Shown piece by piece: positions 39,901 through 48,046 of a stretch of DNA of 64,000 nt. The notes beneath the pieces are model-generated. The model was not told where the DNA came from. It saw nothing but the letters and a program-made list of their open reading frames with translations, and made no database searches. The position numbers were made by a program, and so were the translations under genes. This DNA is from Thermomonas sp. (GTDB lineage Bacteria > Pseudomonadota > Gammaproteobacteria > Xanthomonadales > Xanthomonadaceae): positions 124,001-188,000 of the forward strand of contig JADKKV010000002.1 in the NCBI GenBank assembly GCA_016720345.1. The letters run 5' to 3'. Positions within the stretch are counted from its first letter, which is position 1, and every line of letters starts with the position of its first letter.

Positions 39901-41403
39901 ATGGCCACGTCGAAACCGCGCTCCAGGCGCACTGCAGAAGAGCCCGCGCGGCGCGCCAGGCGCGAGGCGATGTCGCGGGTGGACACCGCGTGGCTGCGGA
40001 TGGAGCGGCCGACCAACCCGATGATGATCACCGGCGTGCTGATGTTCAGCGAACCGATGTCGCTGGCACGGCTCAAGCGGGTGATCGAACAGCGCTTCCT
40101 GGCATATGCGCGGTTCCGGCAGAAGCCGGTGGAAGGCGCCACCGGCGCGCAGTGGGTGGAGGACGAGACCTTCGACCTCGACTGGCACGTGCGCCTGTCG
40201 GGGCTGCCGGGCAAGCATGGCCCCGCCGCGGAGAAGAAGGCGCTGGAGCGCTTCGCCAGCCAGCTCGCCTCCAGCCCGCTGGACCCGACCAAGCCACTGT
40301 GGCAATTCCACCTGGTGGAGCGTTACCAGGGCGGTTCGGCGGTGGTCGCGCGCATCCACCATTGCTATGCGGACGGCATCGCGCTGGTGCAGGTGCTGCT
40401 GTCGCTGACCGATACCACCCGCGATTCGTCGCGCGCCAGCCGCCTCGACAAGGCCTGGCTGAAGCACGAGGCGGTTCCGGTGGCGCGCCGGGTGGGGGCG
40501 ATCGACAAGTACATGAAGCTGGGCGGCAAGGTGCTCGAGCAGGGGATGGCGATGTACCGCGATCCGACCCTGGCCGGGCTGATCGCGAAGGAAGGCGGCG
40601 AACTCGCGCGCGAGCTGATGAACGCGCTGGCCCTGCCGGACGACCCTCCCTCGCTGCTGCGTGGCCGGCTCGGGGTCAGCAAGCGGGTGGCATGGGCCGA
40701 CCCGCTGGACCTGGAGGAGGTGAAGGCGGTCGGGCGTGCCTGCGATTGCACGGTCAACGATGTGCTGATGGCCGCGGCCGCCGGCGCCCTGCGCAGCTAC
40801 ATGCTGGAGCGCGGCGAGCACCTCGAGGGCGTGACCCTGCGCGCGACGGTGCCGGTCAACCTGCGCCCGCTCGAACATTCGCGGAAGCTGGGCAACCACT
40901 TCGGCCTGGTGTTCCTCGAATTGCCGGTTGGCGAGGACAATCCATTGCGGCGCCTGGAGCGCGTCGCCGAGTGCATGAATAACCTGAAAAACTCACGCCA
41001 AGCTATTGTTGCATATGGTCTTTTGGCTGCACTTGGGGTGGCGCCGCCACCGGTACAGGAGCTCGCGCTGGAAATGTTCAGCCGCAAGGCGAGCGCGGTC
41101 GCGACCAATGTCCCGGGACCGCAGCAGCCCCTGTACATGGCCGGCTGCACCTTGCGCGAGATGATGTTCTGGGTCCCGCAGACCGGGTCCATCGGCATCG
41201 GCCTGTCGATCCTCAGCTACCGCGGCCAGGTCCACTTCGGCCTGATTTCCGATGCGCGCCTGATCCCGGATCCGGACGCGGTGATCCGCCGCTTCGGCAC
41301 CGAGTTCGAGAAGCTCCTGTACCTGGCGATGATGGGCAACTGGGACCAGCGCCTGGATGCCGCCGGGGCCATGGCGCTGCTGGAAGACGCAACCGGGGCT
41401 TAA
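39901..41403 (+). CDS. Wax ester synthase / diacylglycerol O-acyltransferase
   Basis: A 500-residue WS/DGAT-family acyltransferase making wax esters or triacylglycerol from acyl-CoA. The active-site HHxxxDG motif is ARIHHCYADGIALVQVLLS; other family blocks are LWQFHLVERYQGG, VNDVLMAAAAGALRSYMLER, RATVPVNLRPLEHSRKLGNH and TNVPGPQQPLYMAGC. GGAGG lies 5 nt before the ATG. Codons from about 40978 to 41036 are strikingly AT-rich (GC3 about one third) compared with the rest of the gene. Confidence 0.93.
   Translation: MATSKPRSRRTAEEPARRARREAMSRVDTAWLRMERPTNPMMITGVLMFSEPMSLARLKRVIEQRFLAYARFRQKPVEGATGAQWVEDETFDLDWHVRLSGLPGKHGPAAEKKALERFASQLASSPLDPTKPLWQFHLVERYQGGSAVVARIHHCYADGIALVQVLLSLTDTTRDSSRASRLDKAWLKHEAVPVARRVGAIDKYMKLGGKVLEQGMAMYRDPTLAGLIAKEGGELARELMNALALPDDPPSLLRGRLGVSKRVAWADPLDLEEVKAVGRACDCTVNDVLMAAAAGALRSYMLERGEHLEGVTLRATVPVNLRPLEHSRKLGNHFGLVFLELPVGEDNPLRRLERVAECMNNLKNSRQAIVAYGLLAALGVAPPPVQELALEMFSRKASAVATNVPGPQQPLYMAGCTLREMMFWVPQTGSIGIGLSILSYRGQVHFGLISDARLIPDPDAVIRRFGTEFEKLLYLAMMGNWDQRLDAAGAMALLEDATGA
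40978..41037 (+). other. AT-rich codon island inside the wax ester synthase gene
   Basis: Twenty-one consecutive codons spanning residues NNLKNSRQAIVAYGLLAALG use rare A/T-ending forms (AAA, TCA, CAA, ATT, GTT, TAT, CTT and so on), about 44% GC overall, in a gene otherwise near 67% GC with almost only G/C-ending codons. The encoded sequence remains in frame and family-like. Confidence 0.8.
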
Positions 41404-41487
41404 CGGCGGAAGCCCCATTCACGTCAGGGCCAGACGCGGGCACCTAACGTTCGGGCGTCTTCTGCCACGCCCCCAAGGAGCCATGCC

Positions 41488-42162
41488 ATGACGTCCCCCC
41501 TCAGACTCGCCGCACTTGCGGCAACGCTGGCGGCGTTCACCGCCGGCTGCGCGACCTATACCGGCCAGACCAGCGACCCGGATGACCCCAACCGCACCAG
41601 GCAGGGTGCCCTGATCGGCGCTGCGATCGGCGCGGCCGCGGGCCTGCTCAGTGGCGGCGATGCCGTGGAGCGCCGCCAGCGCGCGATGGTCGGCGCCGGC
41701 ATCGGTGCGCTCGCCGGTGGCGGCATCGGCGCCTACCAGGATCGCCAGGAAGCCGAACTGCGCCGCGAAACCGCTGGCACCGGCATCGACGTGACGCGCG
41801 ACGGCGACGTCATCAAGCTCAACCTGCCGGACGGCGTGACCTTCGACTTCGCCAGGCATGACCTCAAGCCGCAGTTCTACCCGGCGCTCAACACCATCGC
41901 CAGCACGTTGAAGGACTACGACCAGACCATCGTCGAGGTCAGCGGCCACACCGACAGCATCGGCTCCGATGCCGCCAACCAGATCCTGTCGGAACGCCGC
42001 GCCAACGCGGTCTCCAGCTACCTGATCGGGCAGGGCGTGGTGCGCGAGCGCTTCGAGGTGGTCGGCATGGGCGAGCGCTACCCGGTCGCCGGCAACGACA
42101 CCGATCCGGGCCGTGCGCTCAACCGCCGCGTCGAGATCCGGCTGCTGCCGCTGCAGGGCTGA
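41488..42162 (+). CDS. OmpA-family outer-membrane lipoprotein with glycine-zipper
   Basis: A 224-residue YiaD-like lipoprotein. Signal with lipobox (MTSPLRLAALAATLAAFTAGC), then a glycine-zipper-rich region (GALIGAAIGAAAGLLSGGDA and GAGIGALAGGGIGA) and a C-terminal OmpA peptidoglycan-binding domain (VEVSGHTDSIGSDAANQILS, RRANAVSSYLIGQGV, PVAGNDTDPGRALNRRVEI). It probably links the outer membrane to peptidoglycan. AAGGAG upstream; ends at a very strong terminator. Confidence 0.93.
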   Translation: MTSPLRLAALAATLAAFTAGCATYTGQTSDPDDPNRTRQGALIGAAIGAAAGLLSGGDAVERRQRAMVGAGIGALAGGGIGAYQDRQEAELRRETAGTGIDVTRDGDVIKLNLPDGVTFDFARHDLKPQFYPALNTIASTLKDYDQTIVEVSGHTDSIGSDAANQILSERRANAVSSYLIGQGVVRERFEVVGMGERYPVAGNDTDPGRALNRRVEIRLLPLQG

Positions 42163-42180
42163 TCCGCCCGCGGCATGCTG

Positions 42181-42218
42181 CAAACGGAACGGGCCGCGAA
42201 AGCGGCCCGTTCCGTTTG
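42181..42218. terminator. Strong 17-bp stem terminator after the OmpA-like gene
   Basis: CAAACGGAACGGGCCGC (42181-42197) pairs perfectly with its complement at 42202-42218 around a GAAA tetraloop. The symmetric A- and T-containing ends could let it act in both directions. Confidence 0.85.
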
Positions 42219-42404
42219 CCCGATGGGGACACGGCGAGGCCGCTTGCAAGCACCGACGGACCCTGTGCCGACAGGCTGCCGCCGCAGGGCCCGCTTGCGA
42301 CCGACTCAAGGCCGGTCGCGATCGCCGGTTCGATCGTGGCCACCACTGCAGCACCCAGGCTTGCGCGCGGCTCCGGTCCTGCGATGGGCGTCGAGCTTTG
42401 CCGG
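42219..42404. other. Intergenic region without a gene
   Basis: Between the OmpA-like gene terminator and the tmRNA terminator. I see only small inverted repeats (CCTGT-N4-ACAGG at 42262-42275; GCGACCG-N9-CGGTCGC at 42297-42319) and no coding sequence. Confidence 0.4.
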
Positions 42405-42408
42405 CCGC

Positions 42409-42437
42409 AAAAAGAAAGGGCCGCATCGCTGCGGCCC
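42409..42437 (-). terminator. Terminator of tmRNA gene ssrA
   Basis: On the minus strand GGGCCGCA (42437-42430) pairs with TGCGGCCC (42425-42418) across GCGA, followed by TTTCTTTTT. It begins 8 nt after the CCA end of tmRNA. Confidence 0.9.
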
Positions 42438-42445
42438 ATTCAGGT

Positions 42446-42799
42446 TGGTGGAGGTGGGGGGAATCGAACCCCCGTCCGAAGATGCTCCATGCCCGGCACT
42501 ACATGCTTAGCTCGTTGTTTGGTCTCGGATGGCGGCAACACAACGTGCGAGGCACGCCGCCATCCACACCCGCTTTGTTTCGGAGCCGGCTGGCGGGTCG
42601 CCACCGTTTCCTATCCCGTGATGATGACCCTACATCCACGAGCACAGGCACAAGTGGGTTCGGGGCTTACGCCTTAAGCGGCGAGAGCGTAGACGTCGTC
42701 GTTGGCGTCTGGGTTTTTGCAGCTGGATTAACGAGGAAAGCTACCCCCTCGGCATGCGCCGTGCGATTTCGCTACCCCCGTCGAAGCCAGTGCACCCCC
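42446..42799 (-). ncRNA. ssrA: Transfer-messenger RNA (tmRNA)
   Basis: About 354 nt on the minus strand. The 5' end GGGGGTGCACTGGCTTCGAC and the 3' end GGTTCGATTCCCCCCACCTC then CACCA form the tRNA-like part with an encoded CCA and acceptor pairing GGGGGTG/CACCTCC. The tag reading frame on the minus strand is at 42706-42674 and encodes ANDDVYALAA followed by TAA; the resume codon is GCC after the AGAC upstream element. It rescues stalled ribosomes and tags nascent proteins for proteolysis. smpB, its protein partner, is the next gene upstream. Confidence 0.96.
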
Positions 42800-42827
42800 G
42801 GGAATTGCCGATCTCACCGACAGTCGC

Positions 42828-42833
42828 AGTATA
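42828..42833 (-). promoter_or_regulatory. -10 box of ssrA
   Basis: TATACT on the minus strand, about 28 nt before the mature tmRNA 5' end, implying a short leader removed by RNase P. The -35 (TTGTGT, 16 bp upstream) is weak. The rest of 42800-42960 shows no gene. Confidence 0.5.
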
Positions 42834-42960
42834 GGGGCGGGTGCGCGCGACACAAGGTTGACGCGGCGTTGCCGGCGCCGCGGTTATCCTGCGCTCATGT
42901 CCTTGTCCTTTCCGGGCGATGCCGATCCCGCCCAGCGCGGTCCCGGCGATGCCTGGCCCC

Positions 42961-43464
42961 TCACGCATTCTTGTTGTGGCGCCGCATCACCCGCTGCTTC
43001 TCGCGGTTCCAGTCGCGTTCCCTGGTGGCGTCGCGCTTGTCGTGGCTCTGCTTGCCGTGCGCCAGCGCCAGTTCCATCTTCACCTTGTTGCCCTTCCAGT
43101 ACAGCGCGGTCGGTACCAGCGTGTAGCCCTCGCGCTGCACGCGACCGATGAGCACGTCGATCTCGCGCCGGTGCATCAGCAGCTTGCGGGTCCTGCGATC
43201 GTTGGCAACAACGTGGGTCGACGCCGAGATCAGCGGGGTGATCTGCGAGCCGATCAGGAACAGCTCGCCTTCCAGCACCACCGCGTAGGCATCGCCGATG
43301 TTGGCGCGGCCGGCGCGGATCGCCTTCAGCTCCCAGCCCTGCAGGGCCATGCCGGCCTCGAACCGCTGCTCCAGGTGGTATTCGTGGCGCGCCCGCTTGT
43401 TCAGGGCGATGGTGCCGCCGCCGTTTGGCTTATCCTTGCCGGCCTTCTTGTTCATCGTCGGCAT
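42961..43464 (-). CDS. smpB: SsrA-binding protein
   Basis: A 167-residue tmRNA partner protein. Marks are NKRARHEYHLEQRFEAGMAL, GWELKAIRAGRANIGDAYAV, HVVANDRRTRKLLMHRREID and the basic C-terminal tail GKQSHDKRDATRERDWNREK that enters the ribosome mRNA channel. Start at 43464 (MPTM) or the second Met at 43455. It lies directly upstream of ssrA in the same direction. Confidence 0.97.
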   Translation of the reverse strand: MPTMNKKAGKDKPNGGGTIALNKRARHEYHLEQRFEAGMALQGWELKAIRAGRANIGDAYAVVLEGELFLIGSQITPLISASTHVVANDRRTRKLLMHRREIDVLIGRVQREGYTLVPTALYWKGNKVKMELALAHGKQSHDKRDATRERDWNREKQRVMRRHNKNA

Positions 43465-43523
43465 TGTCGCCGATCCGGGCGAAGGCGTCTCGCCGGCGAC
43501 CGGCGCAGCCCCATGGAACCGCG

Positions 43524-43961
43524 ATGCCCGAAATCGTCCGCAGCGCCCTGGTCGAGCATTCCGCCGCGCGCATGTTCGCGCTGGTCAACGACATCGCCGC
43601 CTATCCGCGGCGCTTCGACTGGTGCCGCGCGGCCAGCGTGCTGGAAACGGGCGAGGACCGCATGCTCGCCCGGCTGGAGCTCGGCGTCGGCGGCTTCCAC
43701 ACCTGGTTCACCACCGAAAACGCGCTGGTGCCGCCGCACCACATCGACATGGCGCTGCGCGACGGCCCGTTCAAGCGCCTGCACGGACGCTGGCAATTCC
43801 ATGCACTGGACGAGTCCGCGTGCAAGGTGACCCTGACCCTCGACTTCGAGCCGCAGACCCGGCTGCTTGGGCCGGCGCTGGCGCTGGGCATGCAGGGCCT
43901 GGCCGACCGCATGGTCGACGATTTCGTGCGCGAGGCGGACCGCGGCGGGCAGGCGGCGTGA
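43524..43961 (+). CDS. ratA: RatA-family protein (START/COQ10-like)
   Basis: A 145-residue protein of the type II toxin RatA / coenzyme Q-binding COQ10 family: PEIVRSALVEHSAARMFALV, NDIAAYPRRFDWCRAASVLE, LRDGPFKRLHGRWQF and LGMQGLADRMVDDFVREAD. In E. coli RatA was reported to block 70S assembly, while homologues bind ubiquinone; the role here is not proven. It is followed by rnfH in a GTGA overlap, the same pair as in E. coli, and diverges from smpB. Confidence 0.9.
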   Translation: MPEIVRSALVEHSAARMFALVNDIAAYPRRFDWCRAASVLETGEDRMLARLELGVGGFHTWFTTENALVPPHHIDMALRDGPFKRLHGRWQFHALDESACKVTLTLDFEPQTRLLGPALALGMQGLADRMVDDFVREADRGGQAA

Positions 43962-44227
43962 TCCGGGTCGAACTGGTGCGGGCGTGGCCGCACCGGCATG
44001 ACTCGGTCGCGGTCGATGTCGCGGATGGCGCCAGCGTCGCCGATGCGCTGGAGGCCGCCGGCTGGCGGCTGGACGCGGAGTTCATGGGCCTGGCGGTGTT
44101 CGGTCAGGCCGCGACCATGGAAACACCTCTGCACGACGACGACCGCATCGAACTGCTGCGTGCGCTGCAAATTGATCCGAAGCAGGCGCGGCGGCTGCGC
44201 GCGGCGCGCGCGAAGGGCGCGCCCTGA
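43958..44227 (+). CDS. rnfH: RnfH-family ubiquitin-like protein
   Basis: An 89-residue UPF0125/RnfH protein with a beta-grasp fold. The GTG start at 43958 overlaps the ratA stop by 4 bp. Family marks are IRVELVRAWPHRHDSVAVDV, ADALEAAGW, FGQAATMETPLHDDDRIELL and the end LQIDPKQARRLRAARAK. Function is unknown; despite the name it is not near rnf genes. Confidence 0.88.
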   Translation: MIRVELVRAWPHRHDSVAVDVADGASVADALEAAGWRLDAEFMGLAVFGQAATMETPLHDDDRIELLRALQIDPKQARRLRAARAKGAP

Positions 44228-44240
44228 GCAGGGCCTTGCG

Positions 44241-44627
44241 TCAGCGGCCGCCCTTCTTCTTGTCCTTGGCGAGGTTGCCGAACTGGGCCATGGTCTTGGC
44301 GAGTTCGGAATCTTCCTCGGGGTAGTACTCGCCTTCCCACTTCGCCAACGCCTCGTTCTCGAAGAACAGGGTCATGTTCTTCACGTCGGTCGGGCCCGAA
44401 CGGCCGGTGCGGCGGCTGGCGGTGTAGTCCCAGCGATCCTGGTGGAACGGGTCGCGGATCGAGGGCGTGCCCAGCAGGGTCATCACCTGGCGCTTGTCCA
44501 TGCCCTGCTGCAGTTGCTCCACCGCGGCCTTGTCGAGCAGGTTGCCCTGGTAGATCGGCTGCCGGTACAGCACGCCGCAACCGCTGGCGAACATGATCAC
44601 GAGGACAAGAGCGAGCAGCTTGCGCAT
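44241..44627 (-). CDS. bamE: Outer membrane assembly lipoprotein BamE
   Basis: A 128-residue lipoprotein (SmpA/OmlA). Lipobox in LALVLVIMFASGC; the domain has YRQPIYQGNLLDKAAVEQLQ, GMDKRQVMTLLGTP, DPFHQDRWDYTASRRTGRSG and LTLFFENEAL-like NMTLFFENEALAKWEGEYY. It is a subunit of the BAM complex inserting outer-membrane beta-barrels. It converges with rnfH and diverges from fur. Confidence 0.96.
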   Translation of the reverse strand: MRKLLALVLVIMFASGCGVLYRQPIYQGNLLDKAAVEQLQQGMDKRQVMTLLGTPSIRDPFHQDRWDYTASRRTGRSGPTDVKNMTLFFENEALAKWEGEYYPEEDSELAKTMAQFGNLAKDKKKGGR

Positions 44628-44754
44628 CGGCGGCAGGGGGCAGTGAACGAAGGCCCGATGATACACTGAAGGCCTCGCAGCACGGCGCCTGCGGCCGCGT
44701 CCCGGGCCGCCTCCGCAGCCGGCATTCATGCGCCGTTCGCGCGACGGAGAACCG
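44628..44754. promoter_or_regulatory. Divergent promoter region bamE / fur
   Basis: 127 bp between divergent starts. On the plus strand GATACACT (44659-44666) is a -10-like element upstream of fur; on the minus strand TATCAT in the same place could serve bamE. An extended Fur box was not recognised by eye. Confidence 0.4.
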
Positions 44755-45156
44755 ATGGAATCGCAGGACCTACGCAAGGCCGGACTGAAGGTGACCCATC
44801 CGCGGATGCGGATCCTGGAGCTGCTGGAACAGACCCGGCCGCGGCACATGACCGCGGAAGACATCTACCGGCACCTGCTCGGTGGCGGCGAGGAAATCGG
44901 CCTGGCCACGATCTATCGCGTGCTCACCCAGTTCGAATCCGCCGGGCTGGTGCTCAAGCACAATTTCGAGGGCGGCCACGCGGTCTACGAACTCGACCGC
45001 GGCGAGCACCACGACCACATGGTCGACGTCGATACCGGCAAGGTGATCGAATTCCACAGCGACGAGATCGAAGCCCTGCAGCACCGGATCGCCGCCGAGC
45101 ATGGCTACCTGATCGAGGACCACGCGCTGGTGCTGTACGTGCGCAAGCGGACCTGA
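44755..45156 (+). CDS. fur: Ferric uptake regulator
   Basis: A 133-residue iron-responsive repressor. The ATG at 44755 gives ESQDLRKAGLKVTHPRMRIL; the DNA-binding part has HMTAEDIYRHLL and IGLATIYRVLTQFESAGLV, and the metal site HNFEGGHAVYELDRGEHHDH. The Cys pair that holds structural zinc in E. coli Fur is missing (MVDVDTGKV where CLDTG is usual), as in some other Fur proteins. It is inserted between bamE and recN, which are adjacent in E. coli. Confidence 0.96.
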   Translation: MESQDLRKAGLKVTHPRMRILELLEQTRPRHMTAEDIYRHLLGGGEEIGLATIYRVLTQFESAGLVLKHNFEGGHAVYELDRGEHHDHMVDVDTGKVIEFHSDEIEALQHRIAAEHGYLIEDHALVLYVRKRT

Positions 45157-45187
45157 GCCGGCCCGCCGCGCATCACCGAGGCCGCGA

Positions 45188-46852
45188 CTAGCGGCTTTCC
45201 ACCAGCAGCGTCCGCGCCGCGGCCTGCGCCTCGGTGGTTACCCGCGCACCGCCAAGCATGCGCGCGATCTCGCCGACCCGTCCGTCCGCGTCCAGCACCT
45301 GCACCGACGACTGGGTCATGCCGTCGCGGGCGGCCTTGCTGACCCGGTAATGCGCATGGCCGGCGGCCGCGACCTGCGGCTGGTGGGTCACGCACAACAC
45401 CTGCCGGGTTTCGCCGAGCGCACGCAGCCTGGCACCGACCGCGGCCGCGACCGCGCCGCCGATCCCGGAATCCACTTCGTCGAAGACCATGGTCGGCACC
45501 GCGTCCACCCCGAGGGTGGCGACTTCGATCGCCAGCGAAATGCGCGACAGCTCGCCGCCGGAGGCGACCTTGCGCAACGGCCTCGGCAGCTGGCCGGCGT
45601 TGGCGGAGACCAGGAATTCCGCGCGTTCGGCGCCATTGGCCTGCGGCGAGCGCGAATCCGCGACCGTTTCCAGTTCCACTTCGAAGCGGCCGCCGCCCAT
45701 CCCGAGCTCGGCGATCAGTGCCTGCACCGACTGCGCCAGCGCATCACCGGCCTTGCGGCGGGAGGCGGTGAGTGCGGATGCCGCGGCGTTCCAGTCGGCG
45801 AGTGCCAGCGCGATGTCGCGATCCAGGGCCAGCAACCGCGCATCCGCGTCGGCCAGCGATTCCAGCTCGGCGGCCAGCGCGTCGCGATGCGCGGACAGTC
45901 CGGCCGGCGCGATACGGTGCTTGCGGGCCAGGTCCTGCACGCGCACCAGCCTCGCTTCGATCTGCTGCAGCACCGCGGGATCCAGGTCGAGGTCGTCGCG
46001 GATGCGCGCGAGCAGGCCAAGCGCCTCGTCGAGCTCGATCGCGGCCGAATCCAGCATCGCCTCCACCTCGTGCAGGCGTGGCTCGTTGCCCGCTTCGCGC
46101 AGCAGCCCGGAACGCACCTGCTGCAACTGCGCGGCAAGCGCCTGCTCGCCGCCGAGTTGCTCCAGCGCATGCTCGCAGGCTGCGATCAGCGACGCCGCGT
46201 GCGCATGCCGGCGATGGCTGGCATCCAGCTCCGCCAATGCCCCCGGGTCCAGCGTTTCCGCTTGCAGCTCATCCAGCTGGTGCTGCAGCCACGCCTTGCG
46301 CTCGCCGACATCGCCGCGCCCGAGCAGGGCGTCGCGCGCATCGCGCAAGCCGCGCCAGCGCAGTGCGGTTTCGCGCACCGCGGCCAGCAACTCCGGATGC
46401 CGCGCAAAGCCGTCCAGCAGGCCGGTCTGGGTCGCGCGCGAGAGCAGGGCCTGTTGCTCGTGCTGGCCGTGGATCTCCACCAGCAGGCCCGCCAGTTCCG
46501 CCAGCTGGGCCAGGCTCGCGCCGCGGCCATTGATCCAGGCGCGCGAACCACCATCCGCGCGCAGGGTGCGTCGCAACTGGCAGGCGCCGCCGTCGTCCAG
46601 TTCCGATTCGCGCAGCCAGGCCAGCGCCGCCGGGCAATCGGCAAGGGAGAAGTCCGCCTCCAGCTCGGCGCGCCCGGCGCCGTGGCGCACCGCGCCGGCA
46701 TCCGCGCGGGCGCCGCACAGGAAGCCAAGCGCGTCCACCAGCAGCGACTTGCCGGCACCGGTTTCGCCGGACACCACGGTCAGGCCCGCGCCGAATTCCA
46801 GCTCGGCATGGGCGACCACGGCGAAATCGCGGATGGACAGGCGGCTCAGCAT
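45188..46852 (-). CDS. recN: DNA repair protein RecN
   Basis: A 554-residue SMC-like ATPase for double-strand-break repair. The ATG at 46852 gives LSRLSIRDFAVVAHAELEFG; Walker A is VVSGETGAGKSLLVDAL, the signature is VASGGELSRISLAIEVA, Walker B is PTMVFDEVDSGIGG, and CVTHQPQVAAAGHAHYRVSK follows. The middle is Ala/Leu-rich coiled coil. It converges with fur and diverges from hrcA with 77 bp between starts. Confidence 0.96.
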   Translation of the reverse strand: MLSRLSIRDFAVVAHAELEFGAGLTVVSGETGAGKSLLVDALGFLCGARADAGAVRHGAGRAELEADFSLADCPAALAWLRESELDDGGACQLRRTLRADGGSRAWINGRGASLAQLAELAGLLVEIHGQHEQQALLSRATQTGLLDGFARHPELLAAVRETALRWRGLRDARDALLGRGDVGERKAWLQHQLDELQAETLDPGALAELDASHRRHAHAASLIAACEHALEQLGGEQALAAQLQQVRSGLLREAGNEPRLHEVEAMLDSAAIELDEALGLLARIRDDLDLDPAVLQQIEARLVRVQDLARKHRIAPAGLSAHRDALAAELESLADADARLLALDRDIALALADWNAAASALTASRRKAGDALAQSVQALIAELGMGGGRFEVELETVADSRSPQANGAERAEFLVSANAGQLPRPLRKVASGGELSRISLAIEVATLGVDAVPTMVFDEVDSGIGGAVAAAVGARLRALGETRQVLCVTHQPQVAAAGHAHYRVSKAARDGMTQSSVQVLDADGRVGEIARMLGGARVTTEAQAAARTLLVESR

Positions 46853-46894
46853 CGGCGCGCATTGTGCCTGCTCCGGGCGCCGCTTCGATAGCGC

Positions 46895-46923
46895 TTGCGC
46901 GCGGCGGGAGCGGCGCTTACAAC
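46895..46923 (+). promoter_or_regulatory. Promoter of hrcA predicting a leaderless transcript
   Basis: TTGCGC (46895-46900) and TACAAC (46918-46923) are 17 bp apart. The -10 ends 6 nt before the ATG at 46930, so transcription would begin at the start codon. Confidence 0.55.
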
Positions 46924-46929
46924 ATCGGC

Positions 46930-47979
46930 ATGGCACGCCCCGGCGCCCCCGACATCGGCAACGACCCGCGCGCACGGCAATTGCTGCGCACGCTGGTGTC
47001 GCGGCACATCCGCGACGGCGAGCCGGTGGGATCGCAGACCCTGGCCCGGCATGCCGGCCTCGACGTCAGCGCGGCGACGATCCGCAACATCCTCGCTTCG
47101 ATGGAGGACGCCGGCCTGCTGGCCGCCGCCCACAGCTCGGCCGGGCGGGTGCCGACCGCGCAGGGCTACCGGCTGTTCGTGGACTCGCTGCTGCAGGTCA
47201 AGCCGCTGCCGGAGGGCGAGCTGATCCGCCTGCGCCACGAACTGGCGGCCGGCGCCGGCACCCAGGCCCTGCTCGGAAACACCTCGGAGTTGCTGTCGGC
47301 GATGACCCATTTCGTCGGCATGGTCAGCGTGCCTTCGCGTGCGAGCTTCGCCTTCCGCCAGATCGAGTTCGTCGCGCTGGACCCGCAGCGGGTGCTGGCG
47401 ATCCTGGTGTTCGCCGATGGCGAAGTGCAGAACCGGGTGGTCCAGGTCCGGCGCGCGTTCGACCCGTCCGAACTGGAACAGGCCGCCAACTACTTCAACA
47501 GCCACTTCGCCGGGCAACCGCTGGCGCACATCCGCGCTGCACTGCTGCACGACTTGCGCCACGCCCGCAGCGAGATGGAACGGCTGCTGGCGAGTTCGGT
47601 CGAACTCGCCGAGCAGGCGTTCGCCCCCGGCCGCGAGGACATGCTGGTGGCTGGCCAGACCCGGCTGATGGGGCTGCAGGAGCTCAGCGACCTCGATCGC
47701 CTGCGCGCGTTGTTCGAGGCCTTCGCCGAGAAGCGCGAACTGCTGCAGTTGCTGGAACGCACCGCCAGGGCGCCAGGCATGCGGGTGTTCATCGGCGAGG
47801 AAACCGGGTTGGCACCGCTGGAGGGGATGTCGCTGGTGACCGCGCCCTACGGCAGCGGTGGCCGCATGCTGGGCGTGCTCGGGGTGATCGGCCCCAGCCG
47901 GATGGCGTACGAGCGGGTGATCCCGGTGGTGGAGGCCACCGCCGCGGTGCTGGGCGCGGCGCTGTCTCCGGACGCTTGA
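46930..47979 (+). CDS. hrcA: Heat-inducible transcription repressor HrcA
   Basis: A 349-residue repressor of chaperone genes that binds CIRCE operators. The N-terminal winged helix has [40 protein letters not shown] and [20 protein letters not shown]; the C-terminus has [20 protein letters not shown] and [16 protein letters not shown]. First gene of hrcA-grpE-dnaK-dnaJ. No CIRCE inverted repeat is visible upstream, so its targets are probably elsewhere (such as groESL). Confidence 0.96.
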   Translation: MARPGAPDIGNDPRARQLLRTLVSRHIRDGEPVGSQTLARHAGLDVSAATIRNILASMEDAGLLAAAHSSAGRVPTAQGYRLFVDSLLQVKPLPEGELIRLRHELAAGAGTQALLGNTSELLSAMTHFVGMVSVPSRASFAFRQIEFVALDPQRVLAILVFADGEVQNRVVQVRRAFDPSELEQAANYFNSHFAGQPLAHIRAALLHDLRHARSEMERLLASSVELAEQAFAPGREDMLVAGQTRLMGLQELSDLDRLRALFEAFAEKRELLQLLERTARAPGMRVFIGEETGLAPLEGMSLVTAPYGSGGRMLGVLGVIGPSRMAYERVIPVVEATAAVLGAALSPDA

Positions 47980-48003
47980 ATCCCCGCCGGGCCGGCCCCA
48001 TCA
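47975..48003 (+). promoter_or_regulatory. Sigma-32-type heat-shock promoter before grpE
   Basis: CTTGAA (47975-47980, overlapping the hrcA stop) and CCCCATCA (47996-48003) with a 15-bp spacer match the sigma-32 consensus (CTTGAA ... CCCCATNT) closely. It would give heat-inducible grpE-dnaK-dnaJ independent of the hrcA promoter. Confidence 0.75.
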
Positions 48004-48046
48004 CTGGCGGTGGACGCGGCACGGTGCCGCAATCAGCGCTTGGACC

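Noticed and set aside
42219-42404. Possible integration remnant next to the tmRNA gene
   Set aside because: tmRNA 3' ends are common integration sites, but no duplicated 3' end, integrase or foreign base composition is seen.
46853-46929. CIRCE operator expected upstream of hrcA
   Set aside because: Searched by eye for TTAGCACTC-N9-GAGTGCTAA here and upstream of grpE and dnaK; no match even with several mismatches.
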